From Dyella sp. C11 (GTDB taxonomy: Bacteria; Pseudomonadota; Gammaproteobacteria; Xanthomonadales; Rhodanobacteraceae), in NCBI RefSeq assembly GCF_003121485.1, contig NZ_QAVX01000009.1, forward strand, positions 79,258 through 143,257: 64,000 nt of DNA, read 5' to 3'. Below, in pieces: positions 1-8,055 of this stretch. The first letter of the stretch is position 1. The number at the start of each line of letters is the position of its first letter. The notes under the pieces are model-generated. The model was not told the DNA's origin and made no database searches. It saw nothing but the letters and a program-made list of their open reading frames with translations. The position numbers and the translations under genes were made by a program.

Positions 1-1173
1 TCGACGCCGCTTTCGCCGCCGGTGTCCACACACACCGTGGAAGACGTCGCCACAACGCCGGCGATGCCCGTGCCTGTGGATGTGCTCGCCCTGGCCCATT
101 CCGTCATCGCCATGGCCACGCGCAGCGATGCCGACGCCTTGCACGCATGGCTGCGCGAACGGCCTGAACTGTGGTCGCTTCACGTCAAACAAGCCGTCGG
201 CTGGCGTTGCGTAGAACAGATGTCGCGCGAAATCCCGCCGATGTCGCCTGCTTGCCTCGACATCCTGCTCGGCTTCTTCGATCTCGACCGCGTTCGCAGT
301 GGCCTGGACGCTGCCGCGCTGGCCAAGGTCGCGCGGCGCATGCGTCTTGCCTGGGAAGTACAGCCCGAACACGCCGAGGCACTTCACGCACGCCTCGATT
401 CACGGCAATGGACGCTCGCCAAAGTGCAACGCCTGTTGACCGACTTCACGCGGCCATTCCGCTGGCCGTCCGTGTTGCTTGCCGGCTTCCGCCCCAGTGC
501 CGTGCGGGAACGCATGCAGTTCATGGCGGCCGTGAGCCAGGGACGTCCGGACGAATTGCCTGCCGCGTTCGACCGCCAGCGCATGCGCTTCTGGTGGGAT
601 GCCGCGCAGACACAACAGGTGACGCGCGCGCGCCTGGGCCTGGGTTTGGCGCGGTGGGCCGTCGCCCTGATCCTGGCGGTGCTCCTGGGCGTGCTGCCCT
701 TGCTTGGCGGCGTGCCGGACACCAACCCGCTGATCGGCCTTCTGCTGCTCGTCAACGCGCCCATGCTGATCTGGCTGCTGTGGCTGGCCTATTTGCCACT
801 GGACGCGTGGCACGCGCGGCCCGAGCAGGTATCGGCGCGCTGGCCCTGGCTGAACCTGCTGATGGTGCCGCTGCTTTGCCTGCTGGGCGCGGCACTCAAG
901 ATCGCCCAGCCGAACAACCTGCTCTATCTCGTTCCCATGCTGCCGGCGGCGTGGCTGGCGTTGCGGCGCTACTGGCGACGCTCGTGGACGGGCGCCAAAT
1001 GGGCGTCACCCAACGTGTTGCGCATCGCCGTTTTCCTGGCCTTCCCGTTGCTGCGGTTCACCCTGGAGCGTGACATCACCTGTGAATGGCTGGCCTTGCT
1101 GGCGCTGGTGCCGTGGGGTCTGGATGTCTGGCACCAGCGAACCGTGCTGCGTGTCACGGCCAGCCGCGCCTGA
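1..1173 (+). CDS. Multi-span membrane protein, 5'-truncated by the window edge
   Basis: The frame is open from base 1, so the true start probably lies outside the window; the first possible start inside is GTG at 22. The visible ~390 residues are a soluble alpha-helical part (about 1-205, many Trp and Arg) followed by about six hydrophobic segments, ending near the C-terminus. I do not recognise a catalytic motif. The architecture (cytosolic helical region, then a membrane bundle) reminds me of J-domain-containing membrane proteins of Rhodanobacteraceae, in which case the J domain would lie upstream, but nothing in the visible part proves this. The stop at 1171-1173 is directly followed by the operator of the next gene. 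Confidence 0.6.
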   Translation, partial: STPLSPPVSTHTVEDVATTPAMPVPVDVLALAHSVIAMATRSDADALHAWLRERPELWSLHVKQAVGWRCVEQMSREIPPMSPACLDILLGFFDLDRVRSGLDAAALAKVARRMRLAWEVQPEHAEALHARLDSRQWTLAKVQRLLTDFTRPFRWPSVLLAGFRPSAVRERMQFMAAVSQGRPDELPAAFDRQRMRFWWDAAQTQQVTRARLGLGLARWAVALILAVLLGVLPLLGGVPDTNPLIGLLLLVNAPMLIWLLWLAYLPLDAWHARPEQVSARWPWLNLLMVPLLCLLGAALKIAQPNNLLYLVPMLPAAWLALRRYWRRSWTGAKWASPNVLRIAVFLAFPLLRFTLERDITCEWLALLALVPWGLDVWHQRTVLRVTASRA

Positions 1174-1176
1174 CCA

Positions 1177-1240
1177 ACATTCAACCTGTTGGTTGACATT
1201 CAGTCCTGAGCGGCAGACATTCAACCCTATGGTTGAACAT
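1177..1240 (+). promoter_or_regulatory. Double ArsR-type operator and promoter overlapping the arsR start codon
   Basis: Two near-identical 24-bp palindromes, 1177-1200 and 1217-1240, each contain TCAACC-N4-GGTTGA and begin exactly 40 bp apart. A perfect -35 hexamer TTGACA (1193-1198) sits in the first operator. A weak -10 (GACATT, 1216-1221, spacer 17) overlaps the second. The ATG of the regulator (1229) lies in the centre of the second palindrome, so its first codons form a half-site. This is the usual arrangement for an autorepressed ArsR-family gene. The predicted transcription start falls at about 1228-1229, implying a leaderless mRNA; no Shine-Dalgarno sequence precedes the ATG. Confidence 0.8.
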
Positions 1241-1591
1241 CAAGCCCCCGCGCTGGACATCGTGTTCCAGGCCCTGATGGATGGCACGCGCCGCGCCATG
1301 CTGCGCAGCCTGGCCGAAGGCGAACGCAACATCGGCGAGCTGGCCGCCCCCTTCGACATGTCGCTGGCGGCCGCCTCCAAGCACGTGAAGGTGCTGGAGC
1401 GTGCAGGGCTGGTGCGACGCCTGGTCCAGGGCCGCACACATGTCTGCCAGCTGGAACCCGCGCCGCTCGCCATGGCGGATGACTGGCTTCGCTTCTACGA
1501 ACAGTTCTGGAACCGCGAGCTCGACGCACTCGACGCCCTGCTCGGAGCGGAAGACGACGGCCTGGACGCCCGCGGAGACACATCACCATGA
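1229..1591 (+). CDS. ArsR-family winged-helix transcriptional regulator
   Basis: This is a 120-residue protein of usual ArsR/SmtB length. It opens with the typical MVEHQAPALDIVFQALMDGT segment, followed by a helix-turn-helix with FDMSLAAASKHVKVLERAGL as recognition region (about residues 37-56) and a wing containing RRLVQGRTHVCQL. There are no clustered metal-binding cysteines, so it belongs to the non-metal subgroup that is paired with SRPBCC proteins. The start at 1229 lies inside the second operator; a longer in-frame reading from 1070 would run through the upstream gene and is rejected. It overlaps the SRPBCC gene by ATGA. It probably represses its own two-gene operon. Confidence 0.9.
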   Translation: MVEHQAPALDIVFQALMDGTRRAMLRSLAEGERNIGELAAPFDMSLAAASKHVKVLERAGLVRRLVQGRTHVCQLEPAPLAMADDWLRFYEQFWNRELDALDALLGAEDDGLDARGDTSP

Positions 1592-2028
1592 GCACCGCCC
1601 TGCGCACCCTGCGCATCACCCGTCATTTCGCCGCCAGCCCGGAACGTGTTTTCGATGCATGGCTCGATCCCGCCACCGCGGGACGCTGGCTGTTCGCGAC
1701 GCCGAAGGGCGAGATGGTGAAGGTGGATATCGACGCCCGTGTCGGCGGGCGGTTCTGCTTCCGCGACCGACGCGACGGCGTGGACGTGGATCACGTGGGC
1801 GAATACCTGGAAATCGACCGGCCCCGCAGGCTCGTCTTCAGCTTCGCGGTGCCCAGGTATTCCGAGGCGACAACGCGTGTGAGCATCGATATGGTTCCGG
1901 CCGGATCAGGTTGCGACCTCACCCTGCTGCACGAACAGGTGTTGGCCGAATGGGCGGATGCGACGCAGCACGGCTGGGGCGAGATCCTTGCGCACCTGGC
2001 GCGCCATCTTGAACAGGCGTCCGGTTGA
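1588..2028 (+). CDS. SRPBCC (AHSA1-like) domain protein
   Basis: The 146-residue protein has the AHSA1/START-like fold signature: an N-terminal strand with TRHFAASPERVFDAWLDPAT, a GGRF turn near residue 53, a middle strand 'VGEYLEIDRPRRLVFSF', and the closing helix with 'QHGWGEILAHLARHLE' that lines the hydrophobic cavity. It overlaps arsR by ATGA, so the two are translationally coupled. ArsR-SRPBCC pairs are very common in bacteria. The ligand of the cavity is unknown and no enzymatic activity can be claimed. Confidence 0.9.
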   Translation: MSTALRTLRITRHFAASPERVFDAWLDPATAGRWLFATPKGEMVKVDIDARVGGRFCFRDRRDGVDVDHVGEYLEIDRPRRLVFSFAVPRYSEATTRVSIDMVPAGSGCDLTLLHEQVLAEWADATQHGWGEILAHLARHLEQASG

Positions 2029-2128
2029 CGCATAGCGGTTGGATGGCCCAGCCATGTGCGATTGCCCGCCGCGAGTCACGGGCGTAACTTGGCATGGCTG
2101 CCACTTCAGGCAGACACGAGGTATCGCC

Positions 2129-3028
2129 ATGAACGCGCGAAACCATCTGATGTCGCTTCGCATCGCCGCACTGGCCGGGCTGCTGATCTGCCCCACCCTT
2201 CATGCCGCCGACGCCAGCCTGCCCACCATACCGGTCGACACCCAGGCGCCACCGCCCCAGGTGGTGAGCTATGCGGCCACGCCGGATGTCCCCCGCGACC
2301 GCACCGATCCGTTCAATCGCCCCGAAGACGACGCCCGTCCCGGCGAATATTTTTTCTATCTCGGCGCGCTGGCCAACCAGAAGCGCGACTACGAGCATGC
2401 CATCGCGATGTACAAGGTTGCCGCGTCGTGGGCGTACAAGCCGGCCGAATACAACCTGGGTGTGATGTACCTCAATGGCCTCGGTTCACCGGTGGACCTG
2501 CCACGCGCGATGGCCTGGTTTGCGTTGGCAGCGGAGCGCAACGAAACGCAGTACGTGTACGCCAAGCAATTGCTCTACGCACACCTGACGCCGGACCAGT
2601 TCAACGAGGCCAACGTGATCTGGCGCGAGCTGCTGCCCACCTACGGTGACAAGGTGGCGCTGGCTCGCGCCAAGGCGCGCTGGCGCGAGGTACTGATGTC
2701 GGCCACGGGATCACGCGTGGGTTCGGCGGCACCGCATCTGATCGTCGGTGGAACAATCGGCTTCAACAGCCATGACTCGGTCACCGTCTACGACATGGGA
2801 GACAACGGCAGGCAGGCCTTCACGGCGGGTGACGTCACAGGCGTCTATCAGACCGATGGTGCCATTGCCTACCAGCAACTGCGCGCCAGCAGGGATCCCT
2901 ACGATCCCAAGTTTGCCTCGTATCTGCGGTCGGGCACGGTGACCGTGGGCATTCTTACGCCGATGAAGCCGGACGATCCGGCTATACGGAAGATCAATCC
3001 GCCACTGAACGACTCGGACCACCCGTGA
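2129..3028 (+). CDS. Exported Sel1/TPR-repeat protein
   Basis: The start was placed at ATG 2129, which gives a good signal peptide (MNARNHLMSLRIAALAGLLI, cleavage after HAADA) and a 299-residue protein; an upstream in-frame ATG at 2039 would bury it. Residues about 70-135 form a Sel1-like repeat: a 'YFFYLGALANQKRDYEHAIA' helix pair, then YNLGVMYLNGLGSPVDLPRA and MAWFALAAE. The C-terminal 100 residues are not recognised. Sel1 repeats are protein-interaction scaffolds; the partner is unknown. It is a single gene, convergent with the feo operon. Confidence 0.75.
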   Translation: MNARNHLMSLRIAALAGLLICPTLHAADASLPTIPVDTQAPPPQVVSYAATPDVPRDRTDPFNRPEDDARPGEYFFYLGALANQKRDYEHAIAMYKVAASWAYKPAEYNLGVMYLNGLGSPVDLPRAMAWFALAAERNETQYVYAKQLLYAHLTPDQFNEANVIWRELLPTYGDKVALARAKARWREVLMSATGSRVGSAAPHLIVGGTIGFNSHDSVTVYDMGDNGRQAFTAGDVTGVYQTDGAIAYQQLRASRDPYDPKFASYLRSGTVTVGILTPMKPDDPAIRKINPPLNDSDHP

Positions 3029-3043
3029 ACGCGTAACCCGCCG

Positions 3044-3343
3044 TTACTTGCCGCGCGGACGAAATTCCAGCGGAAACGCATCGCGCGCAGCGGCAGGCGG
3101 CTTGGGCCCGCACGAACCGCACGTATCGCAGCCATCGCTGCAGTTGCCGGTGGATTGCTTCGGCTGGAGGCGATGCGCCAGCGAGCGCTTCCACGCCGCA
3201 CTGCCCGGCTTGTCCAGGCCAAGTGCCAGCGACGCCAGCCAGCGGCTGGTCATCTTCGGTGCGAGCTTGCGCAAGGTGATCCATGCGCCGGCCAGCACCA
3301 CCAGGCCGATGATCACGTACTGGACGAGCAGGCCGGTACTCAT
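3044..3343 (-). CDS. FeoB-associated small cysteine-rich membrane protein
   Basis: The gene encodes 99 residues. One N-terminal transmembrane helix (LLVQYVIIGLVVLAGAWITL) is followed by a basic cytosolic segment and a cysteine cluster CSDGCDTCGSCG near residue 77. Small proteins with one TM helix and a Cys-rich tail are commonly encoded next to feoB and are thought to assist ferrous iron transport (FeoC-like role or DUF6587-type). The start codon (3341-3343) overlaps the feoB stop, so translation is coupled. It is the last gene of the feoA-feoB operon, a position that supports the link to iron. Confidence 0.8.
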   Translation of the reverse strand: MSTGLLVQYVIIGLVVLAGAWITLRKLAPKMTSRWLASLALGLDKPGSAAWKRSLAHRLQPKQSTGNCSDGCDTCGSCGPKPPAAARDAFPLEFRPRGK

Positions 3344-5184
3344 GCCAGCCAGCTCGTGATCTGGTACGTGAGGAACGAAGCCAGGTATGCCACGGCGAAC
3401 ATGTAGCCGAACGAGATGCCCACGTTGCGCCACGAGTTGGTTTCGCGACGGATCACCGCCAGCGTGGACATGCACTGCGGCGCAAACGCAAACCACACCA
3501 TCAGCGACAGCGCGCTGGCCAGCGAGAAGTTGGCTGCCAGTGCCTGTGCAAGGCCTGCCCCGTCGGCGCCTTCACCGCCCACCGCATACACCGTCGCCAG
3601 CGCAGCCACGGCGGTCTCGCGCGCGGCGAAGGCGGGAATCAGCGACACGCTGATCTGCCAGTTGAAGCCCAGCGGCGCAAAGATGTACTGCAGGCCGCGT
3701 CCCATGTAGCCGGCAAAGCTGTAGTCGATGGCCGGACCGGTGGCGCCTGCCGGTGCCGAAGGGAACGTGGAGAGGAACCACATCAGGATCGTCAGGCCGA
3801 GAATCACGCCAGTCAGGCGCTTGAGGAAAATCATGCCGCGTTCGTAAAGGCCAATGGCCACGTCGCGCACCTTCGGCAAGCGATACGACGGCAGCTCCAT
3901 CAGCAGTGCATGCTCGCTGCGGTCGCGACGCAGCTTCTTCATCACCCATGCCACCACCATGGCGCCAAGAATGCCGGCTGCATACAACGCGAACAGCACC
4001 AGGCCCTGCATGTTGAAGATGCCCCACACGCGCCTTGTGGGAATGAATGCACCAATCAACAAGGCATACACCGGAAGGCGCGCCGAACACGTCATCAAGG
4101 GCGCCACGAGAATCGTGGACAGGCGATCGCGCGGGTCGGTGATGCTGCGCGTACCCATGATGCCGGGAATGGCGCAGGCGCAACTGGAAAGCAACGGAAT
4201 GAACGAACGCCCCGTCAAACCGACCGAAACCATCATGCGAGCGAGCAGGAAAGCCGCGCGCGGCAGGTAGCCCGATTCCTCAAGCACCAGGATGAAGAAG
4301 AACAGCACCAGGATTTCCGGCAGGAAGCCGATCACGGTGCCGAGGCCACCAAACAGGCCATCGACGATCAGGCTTTGCAGCGGACCCGCCGGCATCCACG
4401 CGGTGACGTGTTCGCCCATCCACGAAAAACCGTCACCGATCAGGTCGGTCATCGGTTTGCCGGCCGCATACACCGCCTGGAAGATCAGGAACATCACGAA
4501 GGCGAGAATCGCGATGCCGAAGACGGGATGCAGCGCCCATCGATCCAGCGCGTCATCCACTTCGGCCGTGGCGCGCGGCATGGTCACCGTCGCGGCCATC
4601 AATTCACGCACCTGCGCGTGCAGGTCGGCACGGCTTGCCGCATCGTCCGACTGCGCCGGGGATGCCTGCGGAATCTCGCCGTCCACCTGCGCGATCAGTG
4701 CCTGCACGCCGTCGCGTTTCACCGCTATGGTTTCCACCACCGGCACGCCGAGTCGGCGCGACAACTCCGCCACGTCGATCACGATGCCGCGACGGCGCGC
4801 GGCATCCATCATGTTGAGCGCCAGCACCACCGGCCGACCCAGGCGCTTCACTTCCAATACAAAGCGCAGGTGAAGGCGCAGGTTGGTGGCGTCGGCCACG
4901 CACACCACCAGGTCCGGCACGGCCTCGCCCGGATAATTGCCTTCCAGCACGTCGCGGGTGATCTGTTCGTCGGGGCTGGTGGCGTCGAAGCTGTACGTGC
5001 CGGGCAGATCCAGCAGCTGAAGCACGCGACCGGAGGGCGCCGTAAAACGGCCTTCCTTGCGCTCCACCGTGACACCGGCGTAGTTCGCCACCTTCTGGCG
5101 ACCACCCGTGAGCTGGTTGAACAAGGCGGTCTTGCCGCAATTGGGGTTGCCGACCAGGGCAATACGCAAGGTGCCGGCGCTCAT
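3340..5184 (-). CDS. feoB: Ferrous iron transporter FeoB
   Basis: FeoB takes up Fe2+ across the inner membrane. The 614-residue protein starts at 5184 (MSAGTLRIALVGNPNCGKTA), overlapping feoA by four bases. A longer open frame runs further upstream but covers feoA in the wrong frame and is ignored. The G domain shows G1 GNPNCGKT, G3 DLPG and G4 NMMD within the first 125 residues. The membrane part contains the two Gate motifs, visible as 'ELLVLFFFILVLEESGYLPR'-like and 'PLLSSCACAIPGIMGTR' segments. It is somewhat shorter than E. coli FeoB (773), as is usual for short-type FeoB. Fur control is likely, from the box upstream of feoA. Confidence 0.96.
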   Translation of the reverse strand: MSAGTLRIALVGNPNCGKTALFNQLTGGRQKVANYAGVTVERKEGRFTAPSGRVLQLLDLPGTYSFDATSPDEQITRDVLEGNYPGEAVPDLVVCVADATNLRLHLRFVLEVKRLGRPVVLALNMMDAARRRGIVIDVAELSRRLGVPVVETIAVKRDGVQALIAQVDGEIPQASPAQSDDAASRADLHAQVRELMAATVTMPRATAEVDDALDRWALHPVFGIAILAFVMFLIFQAVYAAGKPMTDLIGDGFSWMGEHVTAWMPAGPLQSLIVDGLFGGLGTVIGFLPEILVLFFFILVLEESGYLPRAAFLLARMMVSVGLTGRSFIPLLSSCACAIPGIMGTRSITDPRDRLSTILVAPLMTCSARLPVYALLIGAFIPTRRVWGIFNMQGLVLFALYAAGILGAMVVAWVMKKLRRDRSEHALLMELPSYRLPKVRDVAIGLYERGMIFLKRLTGVILGLTILMWFLSTFPSAPAGATGPAIDYSFAGYMGRGLQYIFAPLGFNWQISVSLIPAFAARETAVAALATVYAVGGEGADGAGLAQALAANFSLASALSLMVWFAFAPQCMSTLAVIRRETNSWRNVGISFGYMFAVAYLASFLTYQITSWLA

Positions 5185-5426
5185 GCCGCCTTCTCCGCAT
5201 GGACCAGCACGCGCTCGGCTTCCTTGCGACGCAGGGCGAAACGCGTGGAGCCGATCTGGATCAGCAACGGGTCCGCTCCCAGCGGGCCCTGCGCCACCAC
5301 GCGAACGGGCTCGCCTGCCACGAACCCGAGGTCGCGCAATCGCTGCGCGATGGGGTCTGAAGCATGAGCATCGTCCACTCGGTCCACCACGGCAGTAGCC
5401 CCTTTCGGAAGATCGGACAGGCGCAC
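5181..5426 (-). CDS. feoA: Ferrous iron transport protein A (FeoA, SH3-like)
   Basis: This is an 81-residue FeoA with the SH3-like core: 'RLRDLGFVAGEPVRVVAQGP' and 'PLLIQIGSTRFALRRKEAER', both typical of the family. Translation starts at GTG 5424-5426. FeoA binds FeoB and modulates its GTPase/transport activity. Its stop overlaps the feoB start (TGA at 5181-5183 within the ATGA context), which makes feoA-feoB-small protein a three-gene coupled operon. A Fur-box-like sequence sits 15 bp upstream of the start. Confidence 0.95.
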   Translation of the reverse strand: MRLSDLPKGATAVVDRVDDAHASDPIAQRLRDLGFVAGEPVRVVAQGPLGADPLLIQIGSTRFALRRKEAERVLVHAEKAA

Positions 5427-5440
5427 TAGTCACCAACTCA

Positions 5441-5462
5441 AATAAGAATGGTTCGCATTGTA
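5441..5462 (-). promoter_or_regulatory. Fur box and -10 element of the feoAB operon
   Basis: The plus-strand sequence 5441-5459, AATAAGAATGGTTCGCATT, closely resembles the 19-bp Fur site AATGAGAAT-N-ATTCTCATT, with inverted halves AAGAAT/GTTCGCATT. On the minus strand it overlaps a good -10 hexamer TACAAT (plus 5457-5462). The -35 is weak. Binding there by Fur with Fe2+ would block feoA transcription. Seen: the motif and its position. Inferred: the regulation. Confidence 0.75.
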
Positions 5463-5655
5463 CATGAGGCACCCGGCAGGTGCAGCGCGGCCCCATGCCA
5501 CGCCCCATGCGGTGCGGCGCAAGAACATGAAGGCTGAACCCCTGCCATCGGTACCGCCTTGGAACTGATCGCGAATGCCCCGATAGCGTTTCCATGTTCC
5601 GACGCAATACCGCGCCGGCCACGCCTTTCCCGCTTTCACGGATACCGAGGTCCAC

Positions 5656-6747
5656 ATGGCTTTGTTCGCCCGCCACGCCACCGGGTTGCGTCTGGAACGC
5701 ATGCAGGCCTCGCCGCAGCATTCGGGCGAGACGTTCATCAACACCTACCCCGCCAGCACGCCGCGCGTGGTGGACGACAAACCCTCCCTGGACGACTTCA
5801 TGTTCCGCGGTGAAGACCGCACGCCCGCCCATCCGCTTCCCACGCTCGACCCTCGCCCGCAATGGACGCGCCCGATAGACACCGGCCTGCGCACGACCTG
5901 GCTGGGGCACTCCACCGTGCTGCTCGAAATCGATGGCGTACGCGTGCTCACCGATCCGGTCTGGGGCGAACGCGCCTCGCCCTTCTCGTTCATGGGCCCC
6001 AAGCGCTTCCAGCCGGTGCCGGTGGATATCTCGCAACTGCCTCCGCTGGATGCCGTGTTGATCTCGCACGATCACTACGACCATCTCGATTACCCGAGCA
6101 TTCGCGAGCTGGCGAAGTTGCAGGTGCCCTTCATCACCTCGCTGGGCGTCGGTGTGCATCTGGAAGCCTGGGGCGTGCCGGCCGAGCGCATCATCGAACT
6201 GGACTGGTGGGAAAGCTTCACCGTGCCGGCGGGACTGACGTTGACTGCCGCACCATCGCACCACTTCTCCGGCCGCAGCCTGCACGACCGCAATGCCACG
6301 CTGTGGTCATCGTTCGTGCTGCGCGGCGAACGCCATGCGGTGTTCTTCAGTGGCGATACCGGCCTCTCGCCGCACTTCACGGAGATCGGCCAGCGGCTTG
6401 GCCCGTTCGACCTGGTGATGATCGAAGTGGGCGCGTTCCATCCTTCGTGGGGCAGCGTGCACCTGGGCCCCGACAACGCCATCACGGCGTGGCGCCAGCT
6501 TGGCAGCGGGCGTTTCCTGCCGGTGCACTGGGGCACCTTCAACCTCGCCATGCATCCCTGGTGCGAGCCGGCCGAAGTCCTGCTGGCGAAGGTACCGGAA
6601 GGCCTGGTGATGCCACGCCTGGGCGAAGTCATCGAGCCGGCGCAGTTCGAGACAGCGCAGCCGTGGTGGCGCGACCTCAGCACCCAACACTCGCGCGGCT
6701 GCGCGCGGCAGGCCGCCGAATTCCTGGTATTGCCGGCCAAGGACTGA
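5656..6747 (+). CDS. MBL-fold metallohydrolase (NAPE-PLD/UlaG-like)
   Basis: The protein has 363 residues. The metallo-beta-lactamase fold is shown by the di-metal motif SHDHYDH (about residues 138-144), preceded by WLGHSTVLLEIDGVRVLTDP, then SGDTG, and HWGTFNL near residue 289 as a late metal ligand. The order and the 'HSTVLLEIDG' start are typical of the NAPE-hydrolysing phospholipase D/RomA-like branch. The substrate cannot be told; the bacterial members include outer-membrane-linked and phospholipase-like proteins. A GAGG ribosome binding site precedes ATG 5656. It is divergent from feoA, with ~230 bp between them. Confidence 0.85.
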   Translation: MALFARHATGLRLERMQASPQHSGETFINTYPASTPRVVDDKPSLDDFMFRGEDRTPAHPLPTLDPRPQWTRPIDTGLRTTWLGHSTVLLEIDGVRVLTDPVWGERASPFSFMGPKRFQPVPVDISQLPPLDAVLISHDHYDHLDYPSIRELAKLQVPFITSLGVGVHLEAWGVPAERIIELDWWESFTVPAGLTLTAAPSHHFSGRSLHDRNATLWSSFVLRGERHAVFFSGDTGLSPHFTEIGQRLGPFDLVMIEVGAFHPSWGSVHLGPDNAITAWRQLGSGRFLPVHWGTFNLAMHPWCEPAEVLLAKVPEGLVMPRLGEVIEPAQFETAQPWWRDLSTQHSRGCARQAAEFLVLPAKD

Positions 6748-6811
6748 CGCAGCGCACGACGTCGCACGACAGGGTTCGGTTTAGGATGTCGCTCCCCAGC
6801 AGGAGCTTTCC

Positions 6812-7606
6812 ATGACCAGCAGCATCCAGATCGCCGACCACGGCGGCGTGCGTCGCATCACGCTGAATCGTCCGCAGGTGCACAACGCCTTCGATGACGG
6901 CCTGATCGCCGAACTCACCGCGGCCCTGGAAAACGCCGGCAATGACCACAGCGTGCGTGCCGTGGTGCTCACCGGCGAAGGCGCCAGCTTTTCCGCCGGC
7001 GCCGACCTGAACTGGATGCGCGGCATGGCCAGCGCGAGCGAGGCGGACAATCGCGACGATTCGCTGCGCCTCGCCACGCTCATGCGCACGCTGCAATACC
7101 TGCCCAAGCCCACCATCGCACGCGTGAATGGCGCCGCCTACGGCGGCGGCGTGGGACTGGTGGCGTGCTGCGATATCGCCATTGGCGTGGATTCCGCGCG
7201 CTTTGGTTTGACCGAAGTGAAGCTTGGCCTGGTGCCTGCGGTGATCTCGCCGTATGTGATCCACGCCATCGGCCTGCGCCATGCGCGTCGACTGTTTGTG
7301 ACAGGCGAACTGTTCGATGCCGGCACGGCGTTGCAGATCGGGCTGCTTCACCAGTGCGTGCCGGCGGAACAACTCGATGGCGCCGTCGATGCCGCGCTGG
7401 CGTTGCTTTCCAAAGCCGGTCCGGTCGCACAGGCAGAAGCCAAGCAACTGGCCTTGCGCATGGCAGGTGCCGATGAAGCACGCGCTGAAAGCATCGATCG
7501 CGAGAACGCAGCCTTGATCGCTCGCCTGCGTGTTTCCGAGGAAGGCCAGGAAGGCCTTGGCGCGTTTCTTTCCAAGCGCGCTGCTGCGTGGTGCGCACCA
7601 GGCTGA
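6812..7606 (+). CDS. liuC: Enoyl-CoA hydratase/isomerase, probable methylglutaconyl-CoA hydratase
   Basis: This is a 264-residue crotonase. The oxyanion-hole segments are FSAGADLNWM (about residue 60) and NGAAYGGGVGLVACCDIA (about 107-124); the conserved Glu lies in FGLTEVKLGLVPAVISPYV. FSAGADLNWM is characteristic of methylglutaconyl-CoA hydratases of leucine and acyclic terpene catabolism (LiuC/AtuE). The neighbours confirm this: the biotin carboxylase subunit of methylcrotonyl-CoA carboxylase and HMG-CoA lyase follow on the same strand. AGGAG precedes the ATG. liuA and liuB are not in this window. Confidence 0.85.
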   Translation: MTSSIQIADHGGVRRITLNRPQVHNAFDDGLIAELTAALENAGNDHSVRAVVLTGEGASFSAGADLNWMRGMASASEADNRDDSLRLATLMRTLQYLPKPTIARVNGAAYGGGVGLVACCDIAIGVDSARFGLTEVKLGLVPAVISPYVIHAIGLRHARRLFVTGELFDAGTALQIGLLHQCVPAEQLDGAVDAALALLSKAGPVAQAEAKQLALRMAGADEARAESIDRENAALIARLRVSEEGQEGLGAFLSKRAAAWCAPG

Positions 7607-7647
7607 AAGCGCATACTCGTTGTTCCATTGCGTAAAGGAACGACGCC

Positions 7648-8040
7648 ATGATCGACCACGTGGGTTTGCTGGTATCCGGTTACGAACGCAGTCGCGAGTT
7701 CTACCGACAGGTGCTGGCGCCCCTGGGCATCGAGCTGGTGATGGAGATCACCGCCGAGCAGACCGGTGATGGATGGCACGCCGGTTTCGGTGCCCATGAC
7801 AAACCCGTGTTCTGGATCGATACGTCGCAACATCCGCGCGCCATGGGCGGTGCACACGTCGCCTTCACCGCGCCCAACCGCGAAGTCGTGCGGACGTTTC
7901 ACCGTCTTGCCCTCGACGCCGGCGGCACCGACAACGGTGCGCCCGGCCTGCGCCCGCATTATCACGAGCACTATTACGGCGCTTTCGTGCTCGATCCGGA
8001 CGGCCACAACATCGAAGCCGTCTGCCACGCGCCGGAATGA
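7648..8040 (+). CDS. VOC-family (glyoxalase/bleomycin-resistance fold) protein
   Basis: The 130-residue protein has two beta-alpha-beta-beta-beta modules. The start IDHVGLLVSGYERSREFYRQ is the classical VOC opening with a metal-ligand His at position 3, and the end YYGAFVLDPDGHNIEAVCH carries the late Glu ligand. This fits small bacterial VOC proteins of glyoxalase type; substrate unknown. AAGGA is well placed before ATG 7648. It sits inside the leucine-degradation block, 41 bp after liuC and 15 bp before a cupin gene. Confidence 0.88.
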   Translation: MIDHVGLLVSGYERSREFYRQVLAPLGIELVMEITAEQTGDGWHAGFGAHDKPVFWIDTSQHPRAMGGAHVAFTAPNREVVRTFHRLALDAGGTDNGAPGLRPHYHEHYYGAFVLDPDGHNIEAVCHAPE

Positions 8041-8055
8041 CCTCGAGGTCACGCC

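Noticed and set aside
1..1173. J-domain annotation for the first gene
   Set aside because: The HPD-containing J domain is not within the visible part; only overall architecture suggests it, so it was not used as the call.
3910..5367. 485-codon plus-strand open frame antisense to feoB
   Set aside because: Low-complexity His/Arg/Gln-rich product, antisense to a clear FeoB; typical shadow frame.
5185..6285. Minus-strand open frame continuing upstream of feoB, giving an apparent 981-residue protein
   Set aside because: The extra ~370 residues run antisense through the MBL hydrolase and over feoA in another frame, have no family features, and FeoB alignments begin at 5184.
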